Shown here: piece by piece, positions 42,381-52,529 of the stretch | Layout of the letters: every line of letters starts with the position of its first letter | Numbering within the stretch: position 1 is the first letter of the stretch | NCBI RefSeq assembly: GCF_000759445.1 | Contig: NZ_JRMB01000001.1 | Span: 1,116,001-1,180,000 of the forward strand | DNA length: 64,000 nucleotides | Reading direction: 5' to 3' | Source of the DNA: Pseudomonas lutea | GTDB lineage: Bacteria > Pseudomonadota > Gammaproteobacteria > Pseudomonadales > Pseudomonadaceae | The notes under the pieces: model-generated | What the model saw: the letters and a program-made list of their open reading frames with translations, nothing else | The model's database searches: none | Told to the model about the DNA's origin: nothing | Translations under genes and position numbers: made by a program

Positions 42381-43353
42381 AAATACCGCTCAACGCCAGG
42401 TCCATGGCGAAGTAGGTGAAGATCAGGTCCGCGCCCGCCCGCTTGATCGCGCCGAGGGTTTCGCGCACGACGCGGTGTTCATCGATGGCGCCGGCCTGGG
42501 CACCGAATTTGATCATCGCGTATTCACCGCTCACCTGGTACGCGGCCAGCGGCAGGTTTGAGGCTTCACGGATGTCGCGGATGATGTCCAGGTACGCGCC
42601 TGCCGGCTTGACCATCAGCGCGTCGGCACCTTCGGCCTCGTCGAGCAGGGACTCGCGCAAGGCTTCGCGGCGGTTCATCGGGTTCATCTGATAGCTTTTG
42701 CGGTCGCCCTTGAGCGCCGAGCCGCCCGCTTCGCGGAACGGGCCATAGAGCGCGGAGGCAAACTTGGTCGAGTACGCCATGATCGGCGTCTGGGTGAAGC
42801 CGGCCGCGTCGAGGGCCGCACGAATCGCCTTGACCTGACCGTCCATGGCCGCTGACGGCGCGATCACGTCCGCACCGGCACGGGCCGCCATCACGGCTTG
42901 CTTGCCGAGGTTCTCGATGGTCGCGTCGTTATCGACGTGGCCACCGTGCATCACGCCGCAGTGGCCATGATCGGTGTATTCACAGAAGCACGTGTCGGAC
43001 ATCACGATCATTTCCGGCACGGCGGACTTGATGGTCCGCGAGATCCGCGAGACCAGGCCGTTTTCCTGCCACGTGTCACTGCCAGTGGCGTCCAGGTGAT
43101 GAGACACACCAAACGTCATGACTGATTTGATGCCGGCGCGGGCATAGCGCTCGACTTCCTGAGCCAGCCTGGACTCGGGGATACGCTGCACGCCGGGCAT
43201 GCTCTTGATGGGCACGAACTCGTCGATCTCTTCTTCGACGAAGATCGGCAACACCAGATCATTGAGGGTGAATTCGCTCTCCTGAAACAGCGAACGGAAG
43301 TTTTCGTTACTGCGCAGACGGCGTGGACGGGCAGCGGGAAACAGACTGGACAT
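42379..43353 (-). CDS. hemB: Delta-aminolevulinic acid dehydratase (porphobilinogen synthase), zinc type
   Basis: HemB condenses two 5-aminolevulinate molecules to porphobilinogen in heme and corrin synthesis. The 324-residue protein has both Schiff-base/active-site lysines (K197 in [14 protein letters not shown] and K249 in [13 protein letters not shown]). The metal site is the cysteine-rich zinc form, [13 protein letters not shown], with C122, C124 and C132. The P. aeruginosa enzyme is known to be of the Mg type without these cysteines, so the zinc form is notable for the genus. The start at 43353 ([20 protein letters not shown]) gives the normal length. Confidence 0.95.
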   Translation of the reverse strand: MSSLFPAARPRRLRSNENFRSLFQESEFTLNDLVLPIFVEEEIDEFVPIKSMPGVQRIPESRLAQEVERYARAGIKSVMTFGVSHHLDATGSDTWQENGLVSRISRTIKSAVPEMIVMSDTCFCEYTDHGHCGVMHGGHVDNDATIENLGKQAVMAARAGADVIAPSAAMDGQVKAIRAALDAAGFTQTPIMAYSTKFASALYGPFREAGGSALKGDRKSYQMNPMNRREALRESLLDEAEGADALMVKPAGAYLDIIRDIREASNLPLAAYQVSGEYAMIKFGAQAGAIDEHRVVRETLGAIKRAGADLIFTYFAMDLALSGI

Positions 43354-43566
43354 GGCGGTTCCTGAGCTAAAAATGTTCGGTAGACAGCCGGACCTCACAC
43401 GTCCGGTCGTTTCAATGGCGGGAAGCTTATGCCTGCACCGGTCGCGATTCAAACACCCTGACAAGAAAGTCCCTTACGCAAGCCGCAACAGTCTCGCGAA
43501 CCAACCCAGGGACGGCGGGTCATTTGTCCATGCTGCAGCCGTTTCGCTTGTAGCGCGAACAGAGTG

Positions 43567-44820
43567 ATGCCGACCTTGAGCAATCCGTCCGATGTGCGCA
43601 ATAACCGTTCTCTGGACGGCCTGAACTTCTTCCTGGCGGATGTGCGTGACGGCCTGGGCCCGTACCTCGCGATCTATTTGCTGGCAGTACACAAGTGGGA
43701 TCCGGCCAGCATCGGGCTGGTCATGACGCTGGCCGGCATCGCGGCACTGGTCACACAGACCCCGGCGGGTGCGCTGATTGACCGCACCCTCAGCAAGCGG
43801 CTCGTGGTCATCGTGGCCGCGTTGGCGGTGACCGCGGGTTGTCTGGTGCTGCCGTTCATTCACTCGTTCACCTGGGTAGCGATCACCCAGAGCATCAGTG
43901 CCATTGCCGGTTCCGTGTTTGCTCCGGCCATTGCTGCCATTTCCCTGGGCATCACCGGACCCAAGGCGTTCACTCGCCGAACCGGGCGCAACGAGACCTG
44001 GAATCATGCGGGCAATGCCTGCGCAGCCCTGCTGGCGGGGATTTTCTCCTGGCTGTACGGGCCGATCGCGGTGTTCTACCTGATGGCCTTTATGGCGCTG
44101 GCGAGCATCGTCGCGGTGGCGTTTGTCGATGCGTCCGCCATCGATCACGACGTGGCACGCGGTTTCGACCCCAGCCATGCCAATGGCCACGACCAACCGA
44201 GCGGCTGGTCGACGCTGCTGCATAATCGGCCACTGCTGGTGTTCGCCATTTGCTGCGGGCTGTTTCACCTGGCGAACGCGGCGATGCTGCCGCTGGTGAG
44301 TCAGAAGCTTTCACAGATCGATGTAAATCTGGCCACCCCGCTCACCTCGGCCTGTATCGTCGCGGCGCAGTTGGTCATGGTGCCCGTGGCCTGGCTGGTG
44401 GGCGCAAAGGCCGATGTGTGGGGGCGCAAACCACTGTTGCTGGCCGGGTTCATCTTTCTGCCGTTGCGCGGCGTGCTCTATGTGCTGTCTGACGACCCTT
44501 ACTGGCTGGTCGCGGTGCAGTTGCTCGACGGCATCGGCGCGGGCGCGTTTGGCGCATTGATGCCGCTGGTGGTCAAAGACCTGACCCGCGGCACCGGGCG
44601 CTTCAACGTCAGCCTGGGCGCCATTTCGACAGTGTTCGGGCTGGGTGCGGCGCTGAGCAACGGGTTGGCCGGTCTTGTCGTGCGTGAAGCAGGCTACAGC
44701 GCGGCGTTTTTGACCCTGGCGGCGATTGCCGCCGTGGCCTTCGTGCTGCTGTGGCTGGCCGTGCCGGAAACCAGCGAACACGTGGCGGACGTGCAACCCC
44801 AGGGCGCGACGGCGACCTGA
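43567..44820 (+). CDS. MFS transporter
   Basis: The 417-residue protein has twelve predicted helices. It includes FLADVRDGLGPYLAIYLLAVHKWDPASIG at the N-terminus and the cytoplasmic loop ALIDRTLSKRL, with a second signature-like loop GAKADVWGRKPLLL. The pattern resembles bacterial MFS proteins of unassigned substrate. The ATG at 43567 is used in place of the GTG one codon earlier. It is divergent from hemB, with 213 bp between starts. Confidence 0.87.
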   Translation: MPTLSNPSDVRNNRSLDGLNFFLADVRDGLGPYLAIYLLAVHKWDPASIGLVMTLAGIAALVTQTPAGALIDRTLSKRLVVIVAALAVTAGCLVLPFIHSFTWVAITQSISAIAGSVFAPAIAAISLGITGPKAFTRRTGRNETWNHAGNACAALLAGIFSWLYGPIAVFYLMAFMALASIVAVAFVDASAIDHDVARGFDPSHANGHDQPSGWSTLLHNRPLLVFAICCGLFHLANAAMLPLVSQKLSQIDVNLATPLTSACIVAAQLVMVPVAWLVGAKADVWGRKPLLLAGFIFLPLRGVLYVLSDDPYWLVAVQLLDGIGAGAFGALMPLVVKDLTRGTGRFNVSLGAISTVFGLGAALSNGLAGLVVREAGYSAAFLTLAAIAAVAFVLLWLAVPETSEHVADVQPQGATAT

Positions 44821-44930
44821 GGGCTGTGCTGGCCTGAGGCTTTTGCAGCGCGGGGGGATTTGGGCGGTGGCTCGGCGGGTAATTGCGTTTAGAATGCCGC
44901 CCTTTCCCGCTGCCGACCCGCCACCGTCCG

Positions 44931-45869
44931 ATGAATGCTGAATCGCTTGACCTGCTTGACACCCTCCTTCTTAACGCGCTTGCTACCCCGCCTGCCGAAA
45001 CCCGCCGCCTGTTCCACGGCCGCGGTCGTCGCTGGCCGGGGCTGGAGCAGCTGACCGTCGACTGGATGCAAGGCGTGGTACTCGTGTCGCTGTTCAAGGC
45101 GCCCGAGGATGAAGCACTCGCGGCGCTCAAGCGGCGTTTGCGCACCTTGATCGAATCGTCCGTCTGGCAGCAGTCCGGCGCGCATACGCTGCTGTTGCAG
45201 CACCGCTATCTGCCCGACAGCCACACCGAAGCGTTGCTCGGCACAGTGCAGGACGAGTGGACGCTGACCGAAGGCGGTCTGCGCTACCTCGTGGATTTTG
45301 GCAAGAAGCAGAACACCGGGCTGTTCCTCGACATGCGCTACGGCCGCGATTGGGTGCGCGCCAACGCCGCTGGCAAACGGGTGTTGAACCTCTTCGCCTA
45401 TACCTGCGGGTTTTCGGTTGCAGCGATTGAGGGTGATGCGGATTTTGTGGTCAATCTGGACATGTCCCGCGCGGCACTGAGTCGAGGTCGGGACAACCAC
45501 CGGTTGAATGGCCACGACCTGAGCAAAGTCACGTTTCTTGGGCACGAACTGTTCAAATCCTGGGGCAAGGTGAAAAGCACCGGGCCCTATGACCTGGTGA
45601 TCATCGATCCTCCCTCGTTTCAGAAAGGCAGTTTTCTGCTGACCAAGGATTACCAGCGCGTGCTGCGCAAGTTGCCGGAGTTATTGACGGCCCAGGGCAC
45701 GGTGTTGGCATGCATGAACGACCCGGCGCTGGGCGCGGACTTCCTCATCGAAGGCGTGACCCGCGAGGCGCCGGGTTTGCGGTTTGTCGAGCGGCTGGAA
45801 AATCCGCCGGAGTTCGCCGACATCGACCCGGATGGCGGCCTCAAGGCGTTGGTGTTTCGACAGCAGTGA
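44931..45869 (+). CDS. Class I SAM-dependent methyltransferase, RlmI/RlmK-like
   Basis: The 312-residue protein has the Rossmann methyltransferase core with SAM motif VLNLFAYTCGFSVAAIEGDADFVVNLDMSRAAL and catalytic-loop motif DLVIIDPPSFQKGSF, like the C-terminal half of rRNA methyltransferases RlmI and RlmK. It lacks the N-terminal PUA domain of RlmI. An rRNA target is likely but not shown. The ATG at 44931 is preferred, as the 16 upstream in-frame codons look non-coding. It follows the MFS gene after 110 bp. Confidence 0.8.
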   Translation: MNAESLDLLDTLLLNALATPPAETRRLFHGRGRRWPGLEQLTVDWMQGVVLVSLFKAPEDEALAALKRRLRTLIESSVWQQSGAHTLLLQHRYLPDSHTEALLGTVQDEWTLTEGGLRYLVDFGKKQNTGLFLDMRYGRDWVRANAAGKRVLNLFAYTCGFSVAAIEGDADFVVNLDMSRAALSRGRDNHRLNGHDLSKVTFLGHELFKSWGKVKSTGPYDLVIIDPPSFQKGSFLLTKDYQRVLRKLPELLTAQGTVLACMNDPALGADFLIEGVTREAPGLRFVERLENPPEFADIDPDGGLKALVFRQQ

Positions 45870-45899
45870 GCCCGTGACGCTGGGTGGCACAACCTGGAT

Positions 45900-46810
45900 C
45901 GCTGAATAATGCGGTCAGTTGTAGGAGCGCAGCATTCCGGCAGAGAGACCGTGGGACTGGGAATGCGGTCAGTTCCAGCAGCGCGCTTGCCCGCGAAAAA
46001 TAGAACATCCCCCAGAACTGGGTCGACTGTACGCGCCATTCGCGAGCATCTCCCCGTTAGTCGGATGAAATTCCATTCCGTAGGAGCCGGCTTGCTGGCG
46101 AACCCGTCGTGTCAGTCGACGTCTATATCGCTGGTTGACCGGGTTCGCCAGCAAGCCGGCTCCTACAGGTTTTGTGCCGCGTTCGGGATCTGTGCCAGCC
46201 TGCGAATCAGCCTGAAACAGCCAGGCACACCACCGTCAATCGAATGAAATCCCCTCCTAATAAGACCGGCTCCTACACCGGCAGCGTTCCGCCAGAGACC
46301 GTGCAATTGAAGAAACGCGATCTATTCTAGGAGCGCGCTTGCCCGCGAAAAATAGAACATCCCCCAAAGCTGTGTCGGCTGTACGCGCCATTCGCGGGCA
46401 CCTCCCCGTTAGTCGGATGAAATCCCATTCTTCAGGAGCCGGCTTGCTGGCGAACCCGTCGTGTCAGTCGACGTCTATATAGCTGGTTGACCGGGTTCGC
46501 CAGCAAGCCGGCTCCTACAGGTTTTGTGCCGCGTTCGGGATCTGTGCCAGCCTGCGAATCAGGCTGAAGCAACCAGGCACACCACCCCGTCTCCCCTCCC
46601 AATAAGAACCGCTCTGAACTGGCAGCGTTCCGGCAGAGACCGTCTGACTGGGAATGCGGTCAGTTCCAGGAGCGCGCTTGCCCGCGAAAAATAGAACATC
46701 CCCCAGAGCTGTGTCGGCCGTACGAGCCATTCGCGGGCAAGCGCGCTCCTACAGCAACGGCGTTCCGGCAGAGAGATACCGATCGTACCCGCGCCGCGTG
46801 GGAACGATCA
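45900..46810. repeat. Composite repeat array of two REP families, about 350-bp period
   Basis: The motif GCGCGCTTGCCCGCGAAAAA recurs at 45981, 46333 and 46672 (352 and 339 bp apart). Between these copies lie two complete doublets of the TAGGAGCCGGCTTGCTGGCGAA family (46080-46167 and 46433-46520) inside long near-identical flanks (GTCGACGTCTATAT, GGATCTGTGCCAGCCTGCG). The whole composite was duplicated in tandem and the last copy closes with an inverted GCGGGCAAGCGCGCTCCTAC. No protein gene is supported in this 959-bp gap. Confidence 0.92.
46781..46809 (-). terminator. Palindrome after the chemoreceptor gene (possible terminator)
   Basis: GATCGTACCCGCG and CGTGGGAACGATC form a near-perfect stem 20 bp beyond the stop codon of the gene ending at 46829. 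The T run is weak, so the function as terminator is uncertain. It is also a short member of the palindrome family complete at 56560-56666. Confidence 0.45.
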
Positions 46811-46828
46811 TTATCTGAAGCCTGACGC

Positions 46829-48457
46829 TTACGCGCTCAACCGCGAGATCACATCATTAAGCCCCACCGACAGCACATGCAGATCCTGGCTGGCGGTTTG
46901 CGTGCGCTGGACGTTGCTCTGGTTGGTGGTGGCGATGGCGGTGATTTCCGTGAGGTTGCGCGAGATGTCTTCGGCGACCGACGTCTGCTCCTCCGCCGCG
47001 GTGGCGATCTGGCGGTTCATGTCGCGGATCGCTTCGACGGACGAAGTGATGCGCTGCAGTGAGGCACCTGCCAGTGCGACTTGATCGACGCTTTCCTGGC
47101 TTCGCGCCTGGCCGCTCTCGATGGCCTGGGCAGCGTCCACCGCGCCTGTTTGCACCGAATTGATGATCTGATTGATCTCTGCAGTGGAGGCCGCGGTGCG
47201 TTGCGCCAGCGTGCGTACTTCGTCGGCGACCACGGCAAAGCCACGGCCTGCATCACCCGCCCGTGCGGCCTCGATCGCGGCGTTCAGCGCCAGCAGGTTG
47301 GTCTGCTCGGCGATGCCGCGAATCACTTCCAGGACCTTGCCGATGCGCCCGCTGTCCGCTTCGAGACGACGAATCACGTCGGCCGTGTTGCTGATCTCCG
47401 TGCGCATCTGGGTGATGGCGGTGATCGTCGCGCCCATGACCTTGCTGCCGTCCTGCGAGCTGCGGTCCGCTTCGTCGGCGGCCTGAGCAGCCTGCGCCGC
47501 ATGGCGAGCAACTTCCTGGGCGGTAGCGGACATTTCGGTCATCGCCGTCGCCACTTGATCAGTGCGTTCGAACTGTTCGTGGGTGCCCTGAGCCATCAGC
47601 GCCGCAATGGCTTTGAGCTCGCCGCCGGCACTGTCCAGATCGGTGGTGCTGCGCTTGAGACGGGTGAAGGTGTCGGCGAGGAAATCGCGCAGCGTATTGG
47701 CTGCAATGGCGAGTCGCCCCAGCTCGTCCTGACGGGTGACGTTGACGCGTTCACTGAAGCGTCCCTGGCTCAGCTGCGCCACGTACTCGATCAGCATGGT
47801 GATCGGTCCGACGATGTTGCGGTTGACCATCCACAGCGTCAGCACGCCCACCAGCAACGCCGACGCCAGCATCACCAGCGTGCCGACGAGGATGGTCTGA
47901 TCGGCCGTGCTGCTGATGACCTTCGATTGAGCGTCGCTCTGCTTGCGCAGGCCCTCAACCAACCCGTTCATCTGTTCACTGGCGGCGCGGTCAACGCCCT
48001 TCACCGCCAGGTCGCCGGCGACCGGGTCGCCACCCGAGGCGACGTACGCATCACGGCCTTTGCGGTACGCGCCACCGAGATTGCGGTGCTCGTCGCGAAG
48101 GGTATCGACTTGGGCTTTAGTGACCGCATCCAGGCCATTCATGGCGCTCAAACGACCGAGGGTGTCCTGAACCTGACGCTCCTGATCTTCAAACTGCGAC
48201 CAGAATTTATCGCGGTCGGCGGGCTGCTTGCCGCGCAACAGCACGTTCTTCCATTCCTGCACTTGCACCTTGAATTGCAGGTTGGCCTGATCGACCAGTT
48301 GCGACGCCTGCAGCGGGCCTTCGAGCAAGCCGCGGTAGGCATGCACGTTGCTGGACAGGAACTGGAAACAGGCAAGGGCGATGAGCACGACCAGTACAAG
48401 GCTGCCGGTGAGCAGCGCGAGGATCTGCAATCTGAGGGATTTCGACATACGGGACAT
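46829..48457 (-). CDS. Methyl-accepting chemotaxis protein
   Basis: The 542-residue transducer has a membrane helix at about 8-31 and a periplasmic ligand domain of about 155 residues rich in Gln and basic residues (no PAS or Cache motif recognised; a four-helix bundle is likely). A second helix lies at about 189-211, then a HAMP linker ([23 protein letters not shown]). The signalling domain has the conserved tip [34 protein letters not shown]. It senses an unknown attractant or repellent and signals to CheA. It is a single gene with no che genes near it. An alternative start lies three codons in. Confidence 0.95.
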   Translation of the reverse strand: MSRMSKSLRLQILALLTGSLVLVVLIALACFQFLSSNVHAYRGLLEGPLQASQLVDQANLQFKVQVQEWKNVLLRGKQPADRDKFWSQFEDQERQVQDTLGRLSAMNGLDAVTKAQVDTLRDEHRNLGGAYRKGRDAYVASGGDPVAGDLAVKGVDRAASEQMNGLVEGLRKQSDAQSKVISSTADQTILVGTLVMLASALLVGVLTLWMVNRNIVGPITMLIEYVAQLSQGRFSERVNVTRQDELGRLAIAANTLRDFLADTFTRLKRSTTDLDSAGGELKAIAALMAQGTHEQFERTDQVATAMTEMSATAQEVARHAAQAAQAADEADRSSQDGSKVMGATITAITQMRTEISNTADVIRRLEADSGRIGKVLEVIRGIAEQTNLLALNAAIEAARAGDAGRGFAVVADEVRTLAQRTAASTAEINQIINSVQTGAVDAAQAIESGQARSQESVDQVALAGASLQRITSSVEAIRDMNRQIATAAEEQTSVAEDISRNLTEITAIATTNQSNVQRTQTASQDLHVLSVGLNDVISRLSA

Positions 48458-48715
48458 CTCAAAAGGGAGGGCAACCTGCTCCGGGATCGCCGGAGTTTTA
48501 GTGAAGGCTGGTCACGTCCCTGTGCCGTCGTCTCGGAGCGTTCCGAAAGCAAGGCGCCTGCCTAAACTGCTTCGACACCGCGAGGGGCTTCTTGAATAAT
48601 GGCCAAGTGCAACCGACGGACGGCCGAAAAGCGTCAATGCGACGTCATTCAGCCACGTGAACGCTTTGTCGGCACGCCCAGGGGGCTTTGCAGAACTCCC
48701 TTTGGCAGTGTCAGG

Positions 48716-49552
48716 TCACTCGCGCTGGCCGAACACTTGGGAGGGTCGTCGCAGTACCGGATCGAACGGGTTGATTTTGTGGCTGATGGTGGCGGCTTCG
48801 CGCTTGAGCATCTCCACGACGGTGGGCATGCGGTCGCCATTGAGGCGGTCGCTGATGGTCGCGACGCTCAGGGCGGCCACTGCCCGGCCGTCGCGGTCAA
48901 GGATCGGCACCGCCAGACCGGCCATGCCTTCGAGCACGCCGGTGTTGCGCGCGGCGTAACCGCTTCGGCGAACGGTGTCGATTTCCGAGCGCAGCATCAC
49001 CTCGTCGTACAGGTGAAAGTCGCGGAGGCGCGGCAGGTTGTAGCGGATCACGGTTTCGCGCTCCTCCTCCGGCAGAAACGCCAGAATCGCCAGGCTGCCC
49101 TGCCCCACGCCCAACGCCACGCGCCCGCCGATATCGCCGGTGAAGGTGCGAATCGGGTATGGCCCTTCGCTGCGGTCCAGGCACACGGCATCAAAACCGC
49201 TGCGGGCCAGCAGAAACAGCGAGTCTCCCAGCGAGGCCGACAGACGCAGCAAGCTGGGCCGCACCACATCGCGCAAGTTACCGGACTGCCCGGCGCGCGC
49301 GGCCAGGGCAAAGAATTCCAGGCTCAAGCGGTAGCGCTTGCTGCGCACATCCTGCTCGACCATGCCCTCTTCCATCAGGCTGCGCAGCAATCGGTGAGTG
49401 GTCGGCTGCGACAGCCCGACCTGCTGCGCCAGTTGCGTCACGCGCTCGCTCCCGTCGGGGCACTCACCCAGCGCCCGAAGCACTGCAAACAGGCGCGAGA
49501 CTGCGCCCACTCCCGTTTCTTTGGCGTTGTCGTTCCGCTCAGTGGAATTCAT
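48716..49552 (-). CDS. IclR-family transcriptional regulator
   Basis: The 278-residue protein has an N-terminal winged helix (VSRLFAVLRALGECPDGSERVTQLAQQVGLSQPTTHRLLRSLMEEGMVEQ). The C-terminal GAF-like effector domain begins at about residue 90 and ends with AVAALSVATISDRLNGDRM. It is divergent from the seven-gene ABC/oxidase operon, with a 247-bp gap holding inverted repeats, which makes it the obvious local regulator. The ligand is presumably the imported substrate or a product of its oxidation. Confidence 0.93.
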   Translation of the reverse strand: MNSTERNDNAKETGVGAVSRLFAVLRALGECPDGSERVTQLAQQVGLSQPTTHRLLRSLMEEGMVEQDVRSKRYRLSLEFFALAARAGQSGNLRDVVRPSLLRLSASLGDSLFLLARSGFDAVCLDRSEGPYPIRTFTGDIGGRVALGVGQGSLAILAFLPEEERETVIRYNLPRLRDFHLYDEVMLRSEIDTVRRSGYAARNTGVLEGMAGLAVPILDRDGRAVAALSVATISDRLNGDRMPTVVEMLKREAATISHKINPFDPVLRRPSQVFGQRE

Positions 49553-49606
49553 ACGATGCTTATTCCTATTCCATTTCAGTCAGCGGATGAATCCGAAAAA
49601 ACTACT

Positions 49607-49654
49607 CGCTCAATGAAATTGCTCGTTGAGCGCATCCTAGTCTTGGGCCTAGGA
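49607..49654. promoter_or_regulatory. Candidate IclR operator region
   Basis: CGCTCAA (49607-49613) pairs with TTGAGCG (49626-49632) across 12 bp, and TCCTAG (49635-49640) pairs with CTAGGA (49649-49654). Both lie between the divergent iclR-like gene and the ABC operon. Assignment to IclR is an inference from position. Confidence 0.4.
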
Positions 49655-49799
49655 TCAGTCCACAGGGCGATTTGAATAACAGCGGCAGCCGACTCCGATC
49701 GAGCGCCAGCGTCCACGGCCACACGCAGCACTTCTCTTCGCATCTGCCCATAAAAAACGCATGCCATCGGCATGCACGAAAAAAAGGTGGAACGCAGCC

Positions 49800-50828
49800 A
49801 TGGCTTTTCTTCAACTTCAGGCGCTGGGCAAACGCTACGGCGCCGTCGATGCAGTCGTTGCCACTGACCTCTCGGTGGAGCAAGGCGAATTCGTCTCCCT
49901 GCTCGGCCCCTCCGGCTGCGGCAAAACCACCACCCTGCAAATGATCGCGGGCTTCGTCGATGTCAGCGCCGGCCGCATCCTGCTGGATGGCCGCGACATC
50001 ACTCACGCCAAGCCCGCCAGCCGCGGACTGGGCGTAGTGTTTCAGTCCTACGCGCTGTTCCCGCACATGAGCGTGCGTGACAACGTTGCCTTCGGCCTGA
50101 AGATGCGCAAGGTTTCCTCTGCCGACATCGAGCGCCGCGTCACCCGCGTGCTGGACCTGGTGCGCCTGACCCCGCATGCCGAGCGTTATCCGCGCGAGTT
50201 GTCCGGCGGCCAGCGGCAGCGAGTCGCCCTGGCCCGCGCGCTGGTCATCGAGCCGCCCGTGCTGCTGCTCGATGAGCTCCTTTCCAACCTCGACGCCAAT
50301 CTGCGCGAAGAAATGCAGTTCGAGATTCGCCGCATCCAGCGCGAAGTCGGCATCACCACACTGATGGTCACTCACGATCAGGCCGAAGCCCTGTCGATCA
50401 GCGATCGCGTGGTGGTCATGCAGGCCGGGCGCATTACCCAGATCGACGAGCCCTACAAGCTCTACGAACACCCGCGCACCCGTTTCATTTCAGGCTTCGT
50501 CGGCAAAGCCAATCTGCTGCGCGGTGACCGTGATGCCAGCGGTGCGGCCCAGGTCCGGCATGCCTCAGGCGATGGCGAACTGGTGCTGAGCCTGCGCCCG
50601 GAGAAGATCGATCTGGTCCCCGCAGGCAGCGGCCGGTTGCAAGGCACCATCGTCACGCGTTACTTCCTCGGCAGCCAGTGGCTGTACCGGATCGAAACCG
50701 CCATCGGCGACATCACCGTGGTGCGCCGCAACGACGGCGACGCGCCCATGAACGAGGGCTTCACCGTGGGCCTGGACTGGCCGTCCGAGCTGCTGCGCGT
50801 GCTCACCGTCGATGAGGTGCCGGCATGA
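49800..50828 (+). CDS. ABC transporter ATP-binding protein, polyamine/opine type (PotA-like)
   Basis: The 342-residue ATPase powers the importer with the two permeases that follow. Walker A is GPSGCGKT (36-43) and the Q-loop is in VVFQSYALFPHMSV. The signature is LSGGQ (134-138) and Walker B is LLLDE at 155-159. The D-loop-adjacent sequence is DELLSNLD where DEPLSNLD is usual (Pro to Leu at 160). A TOBE-like C-terminal domain starts at about 240. The start at 49800 is preceded by AAGGTGG. The next gene overlaps by 4 nt. Confidence 0.95.
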   Translation: MAFLQLQALGKRYGAVDAVVATDLSVEQGEFVSLLGPSGCGKTTTLQMIAGFVDVSAGRILLDGRDITHAKPASRGLGVVFQSYALFPHMSVRDNVAFGLKMRKVSSADIERRVTRVLDLVRLTPHAERYPRELSGGQRQRVALARALVIEPPVLLLDELLSNLDANLREEMQFEIRRIQREVGITTLMVTHDQAEALSISDRVVVMQAGRITQIDEPYKLYEHPRTRFISGFVGKANLLRGDRDASGAAQVRHASGDGELVLSLRPEKIDLVPAGSGRLQGTIVTRYFLGSQWLYRIETAIGDITVVRRNDGDAPMNEGFTVGLDWPSELLRVLTVDEVPA

Positions 50829-51688
50829 GCGTGCTGCGCGACACCGGGCGCGGTTACCTGCTGTCAGCCCCGGCGCTGGCGCTGTTTCTAGGGTTGCTGG
50901 TGCTGCCGTTGCTGCTGACGCTGGTGCTGTCGTTCAACGTGTTTGACTACGAAGTCGGGGTCAAGGGCGGCGAATGGACGCTGGCGCAGTACCTGAATCT
51001 GGTCACCGATTCGTATTTCTACGAGATCTTCCTGCGGACCTTCTGGATCAGCGCATTGGTGACGCTGCTGTGCGTGGTGATCGGTGTACCCGAGGCCTAC
51101 ATCCTCAGTCGCATGGGCACGCCGTGGCGTTCGATTTTCCTGATCCTGATTCTCACGCCGCTGCTGATTTCCGTGGTGGTGCGGGCGTTCGGATGGAGCC
51201 TGCTGCTGGGCGCCGACGGCTTGATCAATCAGGCGATCCAGGCCCTCGGCGGGCGCCCGATCAAGATGCTCTACACGCCGTTCGCAGTGATCCTGGCGCT
51301 GGTCCACGTGATGCTGCCATTCATGATCATTCCGGTGTGGACCTCGCTGCAAAAGCTCGACGCGTCTGCCGAGCAGGCCGCGCTGTCCCTCGGCGCCACA
51401 CAGGCGAAGGTGATGCGCATGGTGGTGCTGCCGCAAGTGATGCCGGGCGTGCTGTCGGGGACGTTGATCGTATTCGGTTTGTCGGCCAGCTCGTTTGCGA
51501 TCCCCGGCCTGCTCGGCGGTCGTCGACTGAAAATGGTCGCCACCGTGGTCTACGACCAATACCTCTCCGAGTTGAACTGGCCCATGGGCGCGGCGATTGC
51601 GGTGGCGCTGCTGCTGGTCAACCTGCTGGTGATGCTGTCGTGGAACCGGCTGGTCGAAGGCCGCTATAAAAAATCCCTGGGGGAATGA
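50825..51688 (+). CDS. ABC transporter permease (PotB type)
   Basis: The 287-residue membrane protein has six predicted helices. The permease EAA loop reads SAEQAALSLGATQAKVMRMVVLPQVMPGVLSG, which contacts the ATPase. It starts within the ATPase gene (4-nt overlap) and ends 3 bp before the next permease, so the three are translated together. Confidence 0.94.
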   Translation: MSVLRDTGRGYLLSAPALALFLGLLVLPLLLTLVLSFNVFDYEVGVKGGEWTLAQYLNLVTDSYFYEIFLRTFWISALVTLLCVVIGVPEAYILSRMGTPWRSIFLILILTPLLISVVVRAFGWSLLLGADGLINQAIQALGGRPIKMLYTPFAVILALVHVMLPFMIIPVWTSLQKLDASAEQAALSLGATQAKVMRMVVLPQVMPGVLSGTLIVFGLSASSFAIPGLLGGRRLKMVATVVYDQYLSELNWPMGAAIAVALLLVNLLVMLSWNRLVEGRYKKSLGE

Positions 51689-51691
51689 GCG

Positions 51692-52486
51692 ATGTCCAAG
51701 AACGGTCCTCTGGCCCTGTCGTTTCATGCCCTGGTGGTGGTGTTCATGCTGGCGCCGCTGGTGGTGGTGTGCCTGGTGGCGTTCACTCCGGAAAACACCC
51801 TCAGCTTGCCCTGGCACGGGTTTTCCCTGCGCTGGTTCAGGGCGGTGTTCGAACGCGCCGACTTCATTCAATCCTTTTACAACAGCCTGATTCTGGCGGT
51901 GGTCGCCGCCACGCTGGCGACGTTGATCGCGGTGCCGGCGGCGTTGGCGATCACCCGTTATCGCTTCCCGGGTCGCGACTTCCTCAACGGTCTGTTCCTC
52001 TCGCCCATCATCATTCCTCACCTGGTGCTGGGCGTGGCCATGCTGCGTCTGTTTGCGCTGATGGGGGTGAACGGCAGTTTCGTCTGGCTGATGTTTGCCC
52101 ACGTCGTGGTCATCACGCCCTACGTGCTGCGGCTGGTGATTGCGGCGTCCATCGGCATGGACCGCAGCGCCGAGCAGGCCGCCGAGTCCCTGGGTGCCAG
52201 CCGTTTCACGCTGTTCCGCCTGATCACCCTGCCCATGATCCTCCCGGGGGTTGCAGGCGGCTGGCTGCTGGCGTTCATCAACAGCTTCGACGAAGTCACG
52301 CTGTCGATCTTCGTCACCTCGCCCTCGACCCAGACCCTGCCGGTGCGCATGTACGTCTATGCCACCGAATCCATCGACCCGATGATGGCGGCGGTGTCCG
52401 CACTGGTCATCGCCTTGACCGCGGCCACCATGATCATCCTCGACCGGGTCTACGGGCTGGATCGGGTCCTGGTGGGGAGGCATTGA
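51692..52486 (+). CDS. ABC transporter permease (PotC type)
   Basis: The 264-residue permease has six helices and the EAA loop SAEQAAESLGASRFTLFRLITLPMILPGVAGG. It is the second channel half of the importer. Like PotC it has the conserved FINSFDEVTLSIFVTSPSTQTLPVRMY region. A 43-bp gap follows before the 2Fe-2S gene. Confidence 0.94.
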   Translation: MSKNGPLALSFHALVVVFMLAPLVVVCLVAFTPENTLSLPWHGFSLRWFRAVFERADFIQSFYNSLILAVVAATLATLIAVPAALAITRYRFPGRDFLNGLFLSPIIIPHLVLGVAMLRLFALMGVNGSFVWLMFAHVVVITPYVLRLVIAASIGMDRSAEQAAESLGASRFTLFRLITLPMILPGVAGGWLLAFINSFDEVTLSIFVTSPSTQTLPVRMYVYATESIDPMMAAVSALVIALTAATMIILDRVYGLDRVLVGRH

Positions 52487-52529
52487 TGAGACTTCCGCTG
52501 ACCTGCATTTGCCCCACGGAGCGCGCGCC

